From: CAIPVR01 sp049316905
Lineage (GTDB): Bacteria; Actinomycetota; Acidimicrobiia; Acidimicrobiales; Microtrichaceae
Direction of reading: 5' to 3'
Length of the DNA: 61,285 bases
Assembly (NCBI GenBank): GCA_049316905.1
Contig: JBMOJH010000008.1
Coordinates: 1-61,285 of the forward strand
The notes under the pieces are model-generated. The model was given only the letters and a program-made list of their open reading frames with translations, searched no databases and was not told the DNA's origin. Below are positions 42,466-50,623 of this stretch, in pieces (within the stretch, counting starts at the first letter, position 1; every line of letters begins with the position of its first letter). The translations under genes were made by a program, and so were the position numbers.

Positions 42466-43037
42466 GCCCCGCCGAGAGCGACCGAACGGTCGCCACCATG
42501 CCCACCGACGTCTGGAGCCAGCCCGCGGTGACGGTGCCGGACCTGGGCGGGGTGGAGCAGGTGCAGCGCATCACCATCCCCGCGTCGATGCGCTACGACT
42601 ACTCGCCCGGCCTCACCCAGACCCGGTTCCTTCGGGCGCTCGAGGACAAGAAGATCCTCGGCGAGCGCACCCCGGGCCACGAGGACGTGTACGTCTCGCA
42701 CCGCGGCGTGGACCCCGTGACGGGTCTGCCCACCACCGAGCAGGTGGAGGTGGGCCCGCACGCCACGATCACCGCGTTCTGCGTGGTGCACATCGGCTTC
42801 GGCGTGAACGCGCCGCCCACGCCGTTCGTCTCGGCGCTCTTCCTGCCCGACGGCGCAGCCGTGTCGCTCTACGGCACCGTCGGCGAGATCTCCCACGAGG
42901 ACGTGCGCATCGGCATGCGCGTCGAGCCGGTCTGGGTGGACGACGCGGACCTGTCCACCTCCATGGAGAACATCCGGTACTGGCGGCCGATCGACGAACC
43001 CGACGTGCCCGCCGAGCAGCTGAAGGGACACATGTGA
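42462..43037 (+). CDS. DUF35 OB-fold protein (second of a pair)
   Basis: A 191-residue DUF35-type protein. An N-terminal helix typical of acyl-CoA-associated DUF35 proteins (MRYDYSPGLTQTRFLRALED) precedes VYVSHRGVDPVTGLPTTEQV, where the zinc cysteines are missing. The OB-fold follows: GPHATITAFCVVHIGFGVNA, SALFLPDGAAVSLYGTVGEI. The start overlaps the first DUF35 gene, and its TGA overlaps the ATG of the thiolase-fold gene. In Mycobacterium the equivalent gene (Rv3521, from memory) is a single longer protein, so the pair here may represent its two halves. Confidence 0.83.
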   Translation: MSPAESDRTVATMPTDVWSQPAVTVPDLGGVEQVQRITIPASMRYDYSPGLTQTRFLRALEDKKILGERTPGHEDVYVSHRGVDPVTGLPTTEQVEVGPHATITAFCVVHIGFGVNAPPTPFVSALFLPDGAAVSLYGTVGEISHEDVRIGMRVEPVWVDDADLSTSMENIRYWRPIDEPDVPAEQLKGHM

Positions 43038-44098
43038 TGGCCCCCGCACGTGACGTCGCCGTCGTCAGCGTCGCCCAGACCCCGCAGCGCCGCGCCGCGG
43101 CCGGCCTCAGCGAGACCGAGATGATCCAGCCGGCCATCCGGTCCGCGCTCGACCAGATCGACGCCTCGATCTCCGACATCGGCTTCACGGTCTCGGGCAG
43201 CTCGGACTACCTCGCCGGGCAGGCCTTCAGCTTCGTGATGACCCTCGACGCGGTGGGGGCCTGGCCGCCCATCTCGGAGAGCCACGTGGAGATGGACGGC
43301 GCCTGGGCGCTCTACGAGGCGTGGGTCAAGATCCAGGCCGGCCACGCGGACACCGCGCTGGTCTTCGGCTACTCGAAGACGTCGCCGGGCGACCTGCCCC
43401 GCGTGCTGACCCGTCAGCTCGACCCGTACTACTACGGCCCGCTGTGGCCGGACTCCGTGGCCCTCGCCGGCCTGCAGGCCCGGGCCATGCTCGACGCCGG
43501 CGCCATCACCGAGGAGGAGATGGCCGCCATCGCATACCGGAACCGCACGGCCGCGACCGACAACCCCAACGCCCAGCTGCAGGGGTCGCCGTCGGTGGAG
43601 GAGCTGCTCGCCACGCCGTACGTGGCCGAGCCGCTGCGCCGCCACGACTGCGCCCCGATCACCGACGGCGGCGTGGCCGTGATCCTCGCCGCGGACGACC
43701 ACGCCCGCCGCTGGTCCGACCGGCCGGCCTGGATCCGGGGCATCGACCACCGCGTCGACAGCCACAACTTCGGCGCCCGCGATCTCACCCGGGCGCCGTC
43801 GATCGCCGTGGCCGCGGAGCATGCCGGGGCCACCGGCTCCTTCGACGTGGCCGAGGTGCACGCCCCGTTCACCCACCAGGAGAAGATCGTGGTGACCGAG
43901 CTCGGTCTGGGCGAGGGCACCACGGTCAACCCGTCGGGCGGCACGCTGGCCGCCAACGCGGTGATGGGTGCCGGCCTGCTGCGCATCGCCGAGGTGGCCG
44001 ACCGCATCTCCGCCGGTACCGCCGGCCGCGGCGTGGCCCACGCCACCAGCGGCCAGCTGCTGCAACAGAACCTCGTGTGCGTCCTGGAGGGTGAGTGA
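43037..44098 (+). CDS. Thiolase-fold lipid-transfer-like protein (Ltp4-like)
   Basis: A 353-residue thiolase-superfamily protein. Where thiolases carry the nucleophilic Cys it has SHVEMDGAWALYEAWVKIQA, without Cys, and the C-terminal loop NPSGGTLAANAVMGAGLLRI lacks the usual GHP. TDGGVAVILAADDHARRW and VHAPFTHQEKIVVTELG fit the fold. The length and the order DUF35, this, longer thiolase-fold, then KshA match my memory of Rv3521-Rv3523 and Rv3526. Without the Cys it is more likely an aldolase or lyase acting with DUF35, as Ltp2 does, than a thiolase. Confidence 0.85.
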   Translation: MAPARDVAVVSVAQTPQRRAAAGLSETEMIQPAIRSALDQIDASISDIGFTVSGSSDYLAGQAFSFVMTLDAVGAWPPISESHVEMDGAWALYEAWVKIQAGHADTALVFGYSKTSPGDLPRVLTRQLDPYYYGPLWPDSVALAGLQARAMLDAGAITEEEMAAIAYRNRTAATDNPNAQLQGSPSVEELLATPYVAEPLRRHDCAPITDGGVAVILAADDHARRWSDRPAWIRGIDHRVDSHNFGARDLTRAPSIAVAAEHAGATGSFDVAEVHAPFTHQEKIVVTELGLGEGTTVNPSGGTLAANAVMGAGLLRIAEVADRISAGTAGRGVAHATSGQLLQQNLVCVLEGE

Positions 44099-45270
44099 TG
44101 GGTGCCAACCGCGTGGCCGTGATCGGCACCGGCCAGACCAAGTACACCGCCGTGCGCGGCGACGTGTCGATGCCCGGTCTCATCCGTGAGGCCGCCTACC
44201 GCGCCGTCGAGGACGCGGGTCTCACGATGGCCGACATCGACGCCGTCGTGATCGGCAAGGCCCCCGACTTCTTCGAGGGCATGATGATGCCCGAGACGTA
44301 CCTGGCCGAGGCGCTCGGGTGCGTCGGCAAGCCGCTGTTCCGGGTGCACACCGCTGGCTCGGTGGGCGGTTCCACCGCGATCGTGGCCGCCTCCCACGTG
44401 GAGGCCGGTGTGCACGAGCGGGTCCTCACCATCGGCTGGCAGCAGCAGTCCGTCAGCGAGGCGATGTGGGCCCTGAGCTTCCCGATCCCGTTCCAGCAGC
44501 AGCTGGTGGCGGGCGCGGGCGGCTACTTCGCCCCGTTCATCCGCGAGTACATGCGGCGCTCGAGCGCGCCCGACGACACCGGCATCCTCGTGGCGCTCAA
44601 GGACCGGCTCAACGCGCTGAAGAACCCGTACGCGCACCTGCACGAGCCGGAGATCACCTACGACTCCATCAAGGAGTCGTTCATGCTCTGGGAGCCGATC
44701 CGCTACTCGGAGACGTGTCCGTCCTCCGACGGCGCGTTCGCCATGGTGCTGGGCTCGGAGGCGGCGGCCGCGCAGGCCGAGGCCGACACCGGCGTCCGCC
44801 CGGCGTGGGTCCTGGGCACCTCGATGCGCTCCGAGCCGGCCACCGCGCACGGCCGCGACCAGATCTCGCCGCAGGCCGGCATGGATTGCGCCGCGGACGT
44901 CTACCGCCAGGCCGGGATCACGAACCCCCTGGCCGACGTCGACATGGTCGAGATGTACGTGCCGTTCTCCTGGTACGAGCCGATGTGGCTGGAGAACCTG
45001 GGCTTCGCCCCGGAGGGCGAGGGCTGGCGCCTCACCGAGGACGGCACCACCCAGATGGACGGGCAGCTGCCGGTCAACTGCTCCGGTGGCGTGCTCTCCA
45101 CGAACCCGATCGGCGCCTCCGGCATGATCCGCTTCGGCGAGGCGGCGATGCAGGTCCGGGGCACCGCGGGTGACCACCAGATCGACGGGGTGCGAAAGGC
45201 CGTGGGTCATGCCTACGGCGGCGCGGCGCAGTTCTTCGCCATGTGGGTGGTCGGGAGCGACAAGCCCTGA
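44098..45270 (+). CDS. Thiolase-fold lipid-transfer-like protein (Ltp3-like)
   Basis: A 390-residue thiolase-superfamily protein starting MGANRVAVIGTGQTKY. At the nucleophile position it has FRVHTAGSVGGSTAIVAASH, with no Cys, while the C-terminal loop is VNCSGGVLSTNPIGASGMIR, where the usual GHP is TNP. ATG at 44098 overlaps the preceding stop (TGATG); GGAGG lies about 8 nt upstream. The pair probably forms a heteromer with the DUF35 proteins. It would cleave or transfer a steroid side-chain or ring-derived CoA ester; that substrate is inference from operon context and the KstR-like box. Confidence 0.87.
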   Translation: MGANRVAVIGTGQTKYTAVRGDVSMPGLIREAAYRAVEDAGLTMADIDAVVIGKAPDFFEGMMMPETYLAEALGCVGKPLFRVHTAGSVGGSTAIVAASHVEAGVHERVLTIGWQQQSVSEAMWALSFPIPFQQQLVAGAGGYFAPFIREYMRRSSAPDDTGILVALKDRLNALKNPYAHLHEPEITYDSIKESFMLWEPIRYSETCPSSDGAFAMVLGSEAAAAQAEADTGVRPAWVLGTSMRSEPATAHGRDQISPQAGMDCAADVYRQAGITNPLADVDMVEMYVPFSWYEPMWLENLGFAPEGEGWRLTEDGTTQMDGQLPVNCSGGVLSTNPIGASGMIRFGEAAMQVRGTAGDHQIDGVRKAVGHAYGGAAQFFAMWVVGSDKP

Positions 45271-45908
45271 CCTCGCCGGCGACCGACGCCCCGCCCGGCC
45301 CGTTGCGGCCCGGGCGGGCCCTCGTGCTGTGGGGGAGCACCCTGCTCACGGGTGCCCTCCTCCTCGTCACGATCGGCTACGGCGTCACCCTGGGGCGGGT
45401 GGACGTCGCCGGCCTGCGGCGCGACGTGGTGCTGCCGGCGGCCGGCACCGCGCCGGTCCCCGGCGAGCTGGCCTTCCGGGTGGCCGAGCCGTTGCGCTCG
45501 GAGGGGCCGAGCCGGATGACGGTGGGGGTCGCGGTCACCGAGGGCGGCGCCGGGGTGCGGTGTCGCATGACGGCCGCGGACGGCTCGCAGGTCCCGGTGT
45601 CGGGGCCCGGTCTGGCCAGCCAGCTGGTCCGCTCGTCGAAGCGGTCCTACGACGTCCTGGTCGTGGCCGACCTGCGTCCCGGGGACTACCGGGCGAGCTG
45701 TACCACCGCGGAGGGCACGGGCGGGTCCGACCGGCGGTTCACGGTCGGGCGGAGCCTGGCCTCCTCGGACGTGCGCGACGTGGTCGGGCCGTTCCTGTGG
45801 TTCCTGCTCGCGGCGGTCCCGGCCGCAGTGCTGTTCATCGTCGGCGTCGTGCTGCTGGTGATCGGGCTGGTCCGCCGGTCCCGTTCCGGCGGGGTCGCGC
45901 CGGGCTGA
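45243..45908 (+). CDS. Two-helix membrane protein, unknown function
   Basis: I do not recognise this 221-residue protein. It has one membrane helix near the N-terminus (LVLWGSTLLTGALLLVTIGY), an extracytoplasmic beta-like domain with two Cys (VRCRMTAADGSQVPVSG, GDYRASCTTAEG) and a C-terminal helix (FLWFLLAAVPAAVLFIVGVV) with a basic tail. Proteins of this layout are common and unnamed in actinobacteria. The GTG at 45243 overlaps the previous gene by 28 nt; a TTG at 45303 is an alternative start. It may be the last gene of the steroid-type operon. Confidence 0.65.
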   Translation: MGGRERQALTSPATDAPPGPLRPGRALVLWGSTLLTGALLLVTIGYGVTLGRVDVAGLRRDVVLPAAGTAPVPGELAFRVAEPLRSEGPSRMTVGVAVTEGGAGVRCRMTAADGSQVPVSGPGLASQLVRSSKRSYDVLVVADLRPGDYRASCTTAEGTGGSDRRFTVGRSLASSDVRDVVGPFLWFLLAAVPAAVLFIVGVVLLVIGLVRRSRSGGVAPG

Positions 45909-45947
45909 CCGGATCGCCGGGCCGGCCGGAACGGCTCCGGCGAAGGA

Positions 45948-45990
45948 ATCGGTGCGGAATCCGACGGTTCAGGTCGGATCCGGCACCGAT
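45948..45990. terminator. Bidirectional hairpin between convergent genes
   Basis: Arms 45948-45965 and 45973-45990 pair over 18 bp with two mismatches (ATCGGTGCGGAATCCGAC with its near complement) around a 7-nt loop. The site is between the stop codons of the convergent membrane-protein and Rieske genes, where a two-way terminator is expected. Confidence 0.65.
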
Positions 45991-45997
45991 GGTGCGG

Positions 45998-47086
45998 TCA
46001 GTCCGCGAACGGGTCGCTGCCGAACTTCCGGCTGGCGGTCTCGACCGGCTCGAAGTCGAAGGTGTTCCCGGGCGTGTAGACGAGTTGCGAGTCGTCCACG
46101 GGCTCCGCGTAGAACTGCGACGCCCACTTGCGGAACTTGGTGAACGGGCCGTCGGTGTCGGCCAGGGCCGGACGGGCCAGGTACGCCTTGTTCTGCCAGA
46201 TCGGCGTGTCCTCCTGGACCTGCTTGTCGATCTCGTCGACGAAGGCCTGGCCCACCGTGGAGTTGAGCGCAGCGTCGTCGCCGAGCTTCTTCACGGTGAA
46301 GGTGAAGCGCATGTGGCACTTGTTGGCCGTGAGCGGCGTGTTGCAGCCCATGAGCACCGTGTCGATGATCCCGGAGAAGCGGATGACGCTGAAGCCCGGA
46401 CCGAACGAGTCGGCGTCGATCTTGCCGTCGACCACGCCGCGGGGCGTGGGGAACTTCTGGATCGACCGCATCTTCGTGAACGGCCCGTCGGTCTCGTAAC
46501 TGGCGAGCTCCGGCACCATCTCGGTGTGGTGGACGTAGCGGAAGTGCGCGGCGTCCACGCCGTTCTCGGCGAGGTCCTGCCACGGCGCCTCGATGATGTA
46601 CTCGCGTGTCTCGACCGGCGTGTAGTTCTCGGGGTCGTTGAACTCCGGCACCTCGGGGATCTCCCAGGCCGGCGCCTCCTCGAACGGGTGGTACCAGGCC
46701 ATGAGCAGCCCGTTGCGCTCCACCACGGGGAACGACTGCACGCACGCCTTGCGGTTCACCCGCTGCGAGTAGGGGATGAGGGTGTTGTTGCCGTCGCCGT
46801 CGAAGCGCCACCCGTGGAACGGGCATGCCAGGTCGGTGCCGTGCACGGTGCCGCCGAAGGCGAAGTGGGCGCCGAGGTGCGGGCAGAAGGCGTCGTTGAC
46901 GTGCGCCGCACCCTCCTCGTCGCGCCACAGCACCAGCTTGCGGTCGAAGTACTCGATGGGCTGGATCTCGCCCGGCTTGAGGTCCGGCGACCACCCCACC
47001 TGGAACCACCCGAACGGGATCGGGAACGGCGAGCGGGTCCCGTGCACGGGGCCCGATGAGGGCGACGCTGGCGTGTCGATCGACAT
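45998..47086 (-). CDS. Rieske non-heme oxygenase, KshA-like
   Basis: Oxygenase subunit, most like the 3-ketosteroid 9-alpha-hydroxylase KshA that opens steroid ring B together with a reductase KshB. The 362-residue protein has the Rieske motif CPHLGAH and CPFHGW near residues 67-88 and the mononuclear iron site NGVDAAHFRYVHHTEM, with a downstream acidic ligand expected. ATG at 47086 follows GGGAGGA. The KstR-like box upstream supports the steroid assignment; other Rieske oxygenases of this clade act on aromatic acids or terpenoids. No KshB-type (FNR plus plant ferredoxin) reductase is in the window. Confidence 0.85.
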   Translation of the reverse strand: MSIDTPASPSSGPVHGTRSPFPIPFGWFQVGWSPDLKPGEIQPIEYFDRKLVLWRDEEGAAHVNDAFCPHLGAHFAFGGTVHGTDLACPFHGWRFDGDGNNTLIPYSQRVNRKACVQSFPVVERNGLLMAWYHPFEEAPAWEIPEVPEFNDPENYTPVETREYIIEAPWQDLAENGVDAAHFRYVHHTEMVPELASYETDGPFTKMRSIQKFPTPRGVVDGKIDADSFGPGFSVIRFSGIIDTVLMGCNTPLTANKCHMRFTFTVKKLGDDAALNSTVGQAFVDEIDKQVQEDTPIWQNKAYLARPALADTDGPFTKFRKWASQFYAEPVDDSQLVYTPGNTFDFEPVETASRKFGSDPFAD

Positions 47087-47109
47087 GGCGAGATCCTCCC
47101 CGGACCCGG

Positions 47110-47127
47110 AAACTAGAACGCGTTCCA
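47110..47127 (-). promoter_or_regulatory. KstR-like box overlapping -10 of the Rieske gene
   Basis: On the minus strand TGGAACGCGTTCTA (47127-47114) fits the KstR pattern TnnAACnnGTTnnA, and TAGTTT (47115-47110) is a -10 that overlaps its end by two bases. The arrangement copies the site at 41929 exactly: box, then TAG(T)YT. The ATG is 24 nt downstream. Confidence 0.65.
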
Positions 47128-47174
47128 CTTTACCGGTCCCACGGGGTCCCGTCACGGGCGACCCCGGCGTCCGC

Positions 47175-47693
47175 TCAGGCGTTGGCCAGACCCGGGAGGT
47201 ACGGCAGCCACGCGGCGGGGGCCGTGCGCAGGCCCGCCCGCGCCAGCAGCACCAGCTCGCCGCGGGGCGCCACGGGTTCCCGGTCGAGGTGCCACCCCAG
47301 TTCCGCGAGCAGCCGGTCGCCCTTGGCGGAGTTGTGGCGGGTGCACATGAGCACCACGTTGGTCCACTCATGGGTGCCGCCCCGGGAGCGGGGGACGACG
47401 TGGTCCACGGTCTGGCCCGCCCGGTCGCAGCCGGACACCTGGCAGGTGCGTCGGTCCCGGGCCTCGATCGCCCGACGGGAGAGCGGGACGGCGGAGCGGA
47501 ACGGCACCCGCACCATGTTCCGCAACCGGAGCACCGCGGGGGCCTCGTACGTGGCGCCGCCAGAGGTGCGGACCCCGGGGCCGGGGTCGGCGACCACGAG
47601 GTCGACCTTGCCGGCCAGCAGGAGGCCCAGCGCGCGGCGGCGCGCCACCACCCGCAGCGGCTCGTAGCTCGCGTTCAGCAGCAGCACGGTCAC
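47175..47693 (-). CDS. HNH endonuclease-domain protein
   Basis: A 172-residue protein of the short HNH family that is widespread in actinobacteria. The HNH zinc/metal region is CQVSGCDRAGQTVDHVVPRS, then HEWTNVVLMCTRHNSAKGDR. The N-terminus VTVLLLNASYEPLRVVARRR is conserved in this family. The GTG at 47693 is chosen since homology starts there. Its role, whether DNA repair, restriction or a domesticated endonuclease, is unknown. No inteins, introns or phage genes are nearby. Confidence 0.88.
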   Translation of the reverse strand: MTVLLLNASYEPLRVVARRRALGLLLAGKVDLVVADPGPGVRTSGGATYEAPAVLRLRNMVRVPFRSAVPLSRRAIEARDRRTCQVSGCDRAGQTVDHVVPRSRGGTHEWTNVVLMCTRHNSAKGDRLLAELGWHLDREPVAPRGELVLLARAGLRTAPAAWLPYLPGLANA

Positions 47694-47776
47694 CCGTCGC
47701 CACCTCCCTGCTCGCGGCCGACGGTCTCGGCCGCCCACATGCTGCCGTAGGTCGGCCGCCCCGCGTCGGCAAGACT

Positions 47777-48655
47777 GTGGTCGTGGCGGTGATCACGACG
47801 GGGCCCGGAGCGCAGGGAGCGGCGGGGCGACGGCGCGCCCGCAGGTCGGGGGGTCGGGCGGCGCTCGTGCTGCTGGTCGGCGTGGCCGCCCTCGCGGCGG
47901 CCGGGTGCGGCGGTGGGGTGGAGGTCCAGGCGTCGTCCAAGCGGTCGAACCCGCGGCCGGACGCGTCGACGTCGACCGTGCCCGGCACGGCCCCCGAGAC
48001 CGGGACCGTCCCCCCGGGATCCGGCGGGACCGGCGTCGCGGCGTTCTGCGACCGGCTGCGGGCCGCGGCGGCCCTCCCCTCGACGGACGACCCGGCGGAG
48101 GCGGTTCGGCGCTTCTCGGACCTCGCGGCCGACGCTCCCGCACCCGTGGCGGATGACCTGCAGACCCTGGCCGGTGCCGTGCAGCGTCTGGACGCGCTGC
48201 CGAAGGAGTCGCCCGAGGCCGCAGGTGAGGCGATCGGCATCCTGCTCGACCCCGCGGTCATCCGCGCCGGCGTGGCGGTGGAGGACTGGGCCCGGACCAA
48301 CTGCGGACTCGACATCGACCCCGACCCGGCACCCGGCTCCGGTGACTCGGCCGGCGCGGGTGAGGACCCGCCGCCCGCCGCCGGTGACATCTCGCTCGAC
48401 GACATCGACGCCGTGAAGGAGGCGAACGGCGGTCGCAGCTGGCCCGACAAGATCAATTCGACCACGATCGTCAACGACACCGACGTCCAGCTGTCGGCCG
48501 GGCAGTCGGATCTGAGCGCACCCGAGGCGCTCGAGGCCTGCGAGGCGGTGCGCGTGGCGCTGGTGCCGAAGAACCCGGAGGTGGTCGTGAGCGTCCTGAA
48601 CGGCAACCGCGCCGTGGCGGCCAGCCCGGCGGGCGGCACGTGCGCCGTCACGTGA
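47777..48655 (+). CDS. Predicted lipoprotein, unknown function
   Basis: A 292-residue protein. A basic N-terminus (GRRRARRSGG) and hydrophobic stretch (AALVLLVGVAALAAAGCGGG) end in a lipobox, so it is probably anchored outside the membrane. The mature region has a Ser/Thr/Pro linker, a helical part with one Cys (AFCDRLRAAAALPSTDD to WARTNCGLDIDPDP), and a C-terminal part (TDVQLSAGQSDLSAPEALEA, VVVSVLNGNRAVA) ending in GTCAVT. I recognise no family. It is 12 nt from the next gene and possibly cotranscribed. Confidence 0.75.
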   Translation: MVVAVITTGPGAQGAAGRRRARRSGGRAALVLLVGVAALAAAGCGGGVEVQASSKRSNPRPDASTSTVPGTAPETGTVPPGSGGTGVAAFCDRLRAAAALPSTDDPAEAVRRFSDLAADAPAPVADDLQTLAGAVQRLDALPKESPEAAGEAIGILLDPAVIRAGVAVEDWARTNCGLDIDPDPAPGSGDSAGAGEDPPPAAGDISLDDIDAVKEANGGRSWPDKINSTTIVNDTDVQLSAGQSDLSAPEALEACEAVRVALVPKNPEVVVSVLNGNRAVAASPAGGTCAVT

Positions 48656-48667
48656 CACGCTGAGGCC

Positions 48668-49357
48668 ATGACCGAGCACCCCGAGGGCATCCGCCAGCAC
48701 CGCTTCATCCCGCCCCCCGGCGCCACCGTCGTCCTGCTCGTCCGCCACGGCGAGTCGATGCCCGAGCACCCCGACCGGCCGCACCCCGTGCGCGACGGCC
48801 ACGGCGACCCCGAGCTCGCGCCCATCGGCCGGGAGCAGGCCCGCCGGGTGGGCGAACGCCTCGCGGCGGAGCACCGCGCGGGTGAGACCATCGACGCGGT
48901 GTACGTCACCACGCTGCAGCGCACGCACCAGACGGCCGCGCCGCTGCTCGAGGCCCTGGCGATGGAACACGTGGAGGTCGCCGACCTGCGCGAGGTGCAC
49001 CTGGGGGAGTGGGAGGGGAACTTCCGGGCGCGGGTGGCCTCCGGCGACCCGGTCTTCACCGAGGTGCTCGAGCAGGAACGGTGGGACCGGATCCCGGGCG
49101 CCGAGCCCTACGACGACTTCTCGGCCCGCCTGCGCGCCGGGATCGGCCGCCTTGCGGCCGACCATCCCGACCAGCGGGTGGTGGCGGTGGTGCACGGCGG
49201 GGTGATCGGCCACCTGCTGCACCTCGCCACGGAGTCGCGGCCCTTCGCGTTCGCGACGGCCGACAACGCGTCGATCACCGAGTTGGTCGTGCACGCGGAC
49301 GGGCGCTGGGTCGTCCGGCGGTTCAACGACACGTCGCACCTGCTCGGCGTGGCCTGA
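48668..49357 (+). CDS. Histidine phosphatase / phosphoglycerate-mutase-like protein
   Basis: A 229-residue histidine phosphatase. The RHG motif is VLLVRHGESMPEHPD with the catalytic His, followed by SPxx-type VYVTTLQRTHQTAAPLLEAL, the acid in REVHLGEWEGNF, and the second His in VVAVVHGGVIGHLLHL. It is a broad-specificity phosphatase rather than a glycolytic mutase, judging from the loop after RHG. It follows the lipoprotein gene by 12 nt. Confidence 0.9.
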   Translation: MTEHPEGIRQHRFIPPPGATVVLLVRHGESMPEHPDRPHPVRDGHGDPELAPIGREQARRVGERLAAEHRAGETIDAVYVTTLQRTHQTAAPLLEALAMEHVEVADLREVHLGEWEGNFRARVASGDPVFTEVLEQERWDRIPGAEPYDDFSARLRAGIGRLAADHPDQRVVAVVHGGVIGHLLHLATESRPFAFATADNASITELVVHADGRWVVRRFNDTSHLLGVA

Positions 49358-49370
49358 CGGCCGGCGCCGC

Positions 49371-50546
49371 TCAGTCGCCGGGTGCGGGGACGAGCGCGCC
49401 GCCCCTCGAGGAGATCCCCACGATCCGGCGGCCCTCGCGCAGGAAGTCCCGGTCCACGCCGGCGGTGAGGTACACGAACGACACGCCCGTGGCCGGGTCG
49501 GCCCACGCGATCTGGCCGGCGGCGCCGTTGTGGCCGAACGCCCGCGGGGAGGTGCGGTGACCCATGCCGCGCAGGAACCCCTTGCCGTCGTCGCCCGCCA
49601 CGACGAGGCCCAGCGTGCGGCTCGCCGGCTCGCCGGTCATGGGATTGGGCAGGCGATTGCGCACGTGGCCGGTGCCGTCGGCGAGCACCGCCGGGTCCCA
49701 CAGGCCGCCGGGGTTCGCGAGCAGCGCCTGGTAGTAGCGGGCGAGGTCCGCGGCCGTGCTCAACGCGCCACCGCCGGGCACGCCGACGGCGCGCACCTCG
49801 GGATCGTTGAACGCCAGCAGGACGTCGGGGGTCACCTCGCCGAGCGGCAGGTCCGCGGTGCCGAACATCTCCACGAGCGCCGCCGCCGAGGGGGGCTCGC
49901 CGACCGGCACCAGCTCGGCCACGTCGCCCTGCTCGTCGGCCGGCACCCCCAGCACGAGGTCCTCCAGGCCGAGCGGCTCGAGGAGCCGGCGGCGCACGAC
50001 GTCGCGGTAGTCGGCGCCCTCGACCACCTCGATCATCTCGGCGGCGACCCAGTGTGCGGACGTGGCGTGGTACTCGAACCGGGTGCCCGGCTCCCAGCTC
50101 AGCCGCCAGCGCGACATGGCGTCGAGACGCCCCTCACGGGTGGCCCACCGCGGCGGGCCCAGCGGTGCGGAGGGGAACCCGCCCGTGTGCGTGAGGACCT
50201 GCTCCAGTGTGATCGCCGCCATCGCCCCGGCGTCCCGGCCCTCCGCCCCGAACCGCGGGACCAGCTCGCCCACCCGGGTCCCGGATGCGAGGTGGCCCTC
50301 GCCGATGAGCTGCCACACCACGCCGCAGATGAGGGCCTTGGTGCAGGAGAACACGTTGAACCGGGTCGAGTCGGTCGCCGAGCCGAACGACTCGGCCACG
50401 AGCACCTCGCCGCCGCGGGCCACGGCGAACTGGGCGGCCGGCGTGAGTCCCTCGTCGACCTCGCGGCGGATCCGGGCCCGCAGGTCGTCGAGCGCGGCGG
50501 GATCGATCGGGGCTGTCCCGGCGGCGTCAGTCTCGGCGGCGGACAT
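49371..50546 (-). CDS. Serine hydrolase, class C beta-lactamase / esterase (EstB) family
   Basis: A 391-residue serine hydrolase of the penicillin-binding fold. The nucleophile motif SxxK is SCTK in FNVFSCTKALICGVVW, the Tyr motif falls in WEPGTRFEYHATSAHWVAAE and the third motif is HNG in FGHNGAAGQIAWADPATGVS. No signal peptide, so it is cytoplasmic and more likely an esterase than a beta-lactamase. ATG at 50546 is chosen; an upstream codon at 50555 is also in frame. It is divergent from an SDR gene. Confidence 0.88.
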   Translation of the reverse strand: MSAAETDAAGTAPIDPAALDDLRARIRREVDEGLTPAAQFAVARGGEVLVAESFGSATDSTRFNVFSCTKALICGVVWQLIGEGHLASGTRVGELVPRFGAEGRDAGAMAAITLEQVLTHTGGFPSAPLGPPRWATREGRLDAMSRWRLSWEPGTRFEYHATSAHWVAAEMIEVVEGADYRDVVRRRLLEPLGLEDLVLGVPADEQGDVAELVPVGEPPSAAALVEMFGTADLPLGEVTPDVLLAFNDPEVRAVGVPGGGALSTAADLARYYQALLANPGGLWDPAVLADGTGHVRNRLPNPMTGEPASRTLGLVVAGDDGKGFLRGMGHRTSPRAFGHNGAAGQIAWADPATGVSFVYLTAGVDRDFLREGRRIVGISSRGGALVPAPGD

Positions 50547-50584
50547 GCGCCGCACGGTACTTCCCTGCGATATTCGGGTCCTCC

Positions 50585-50618
50585 GCGCCCGTTCCGGGCG
50601 CTGCGGACCCCTATTTCG
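50585..50618 (+). repeat. Dispersed repeat, copy D (diverged)
   Basis: A hairpin GCGCCC (50585-50590) with GGGCGC (50596-50601) is followed by CTGCGGACCCCTATTTCG. The tail matches copy B apart from one insertion and one substitution, and the stem has different bases but the same position. It ends 5 nt before the SDR start. Confidence 0.6.
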
Positions 50619-50623
50619 CGGAG

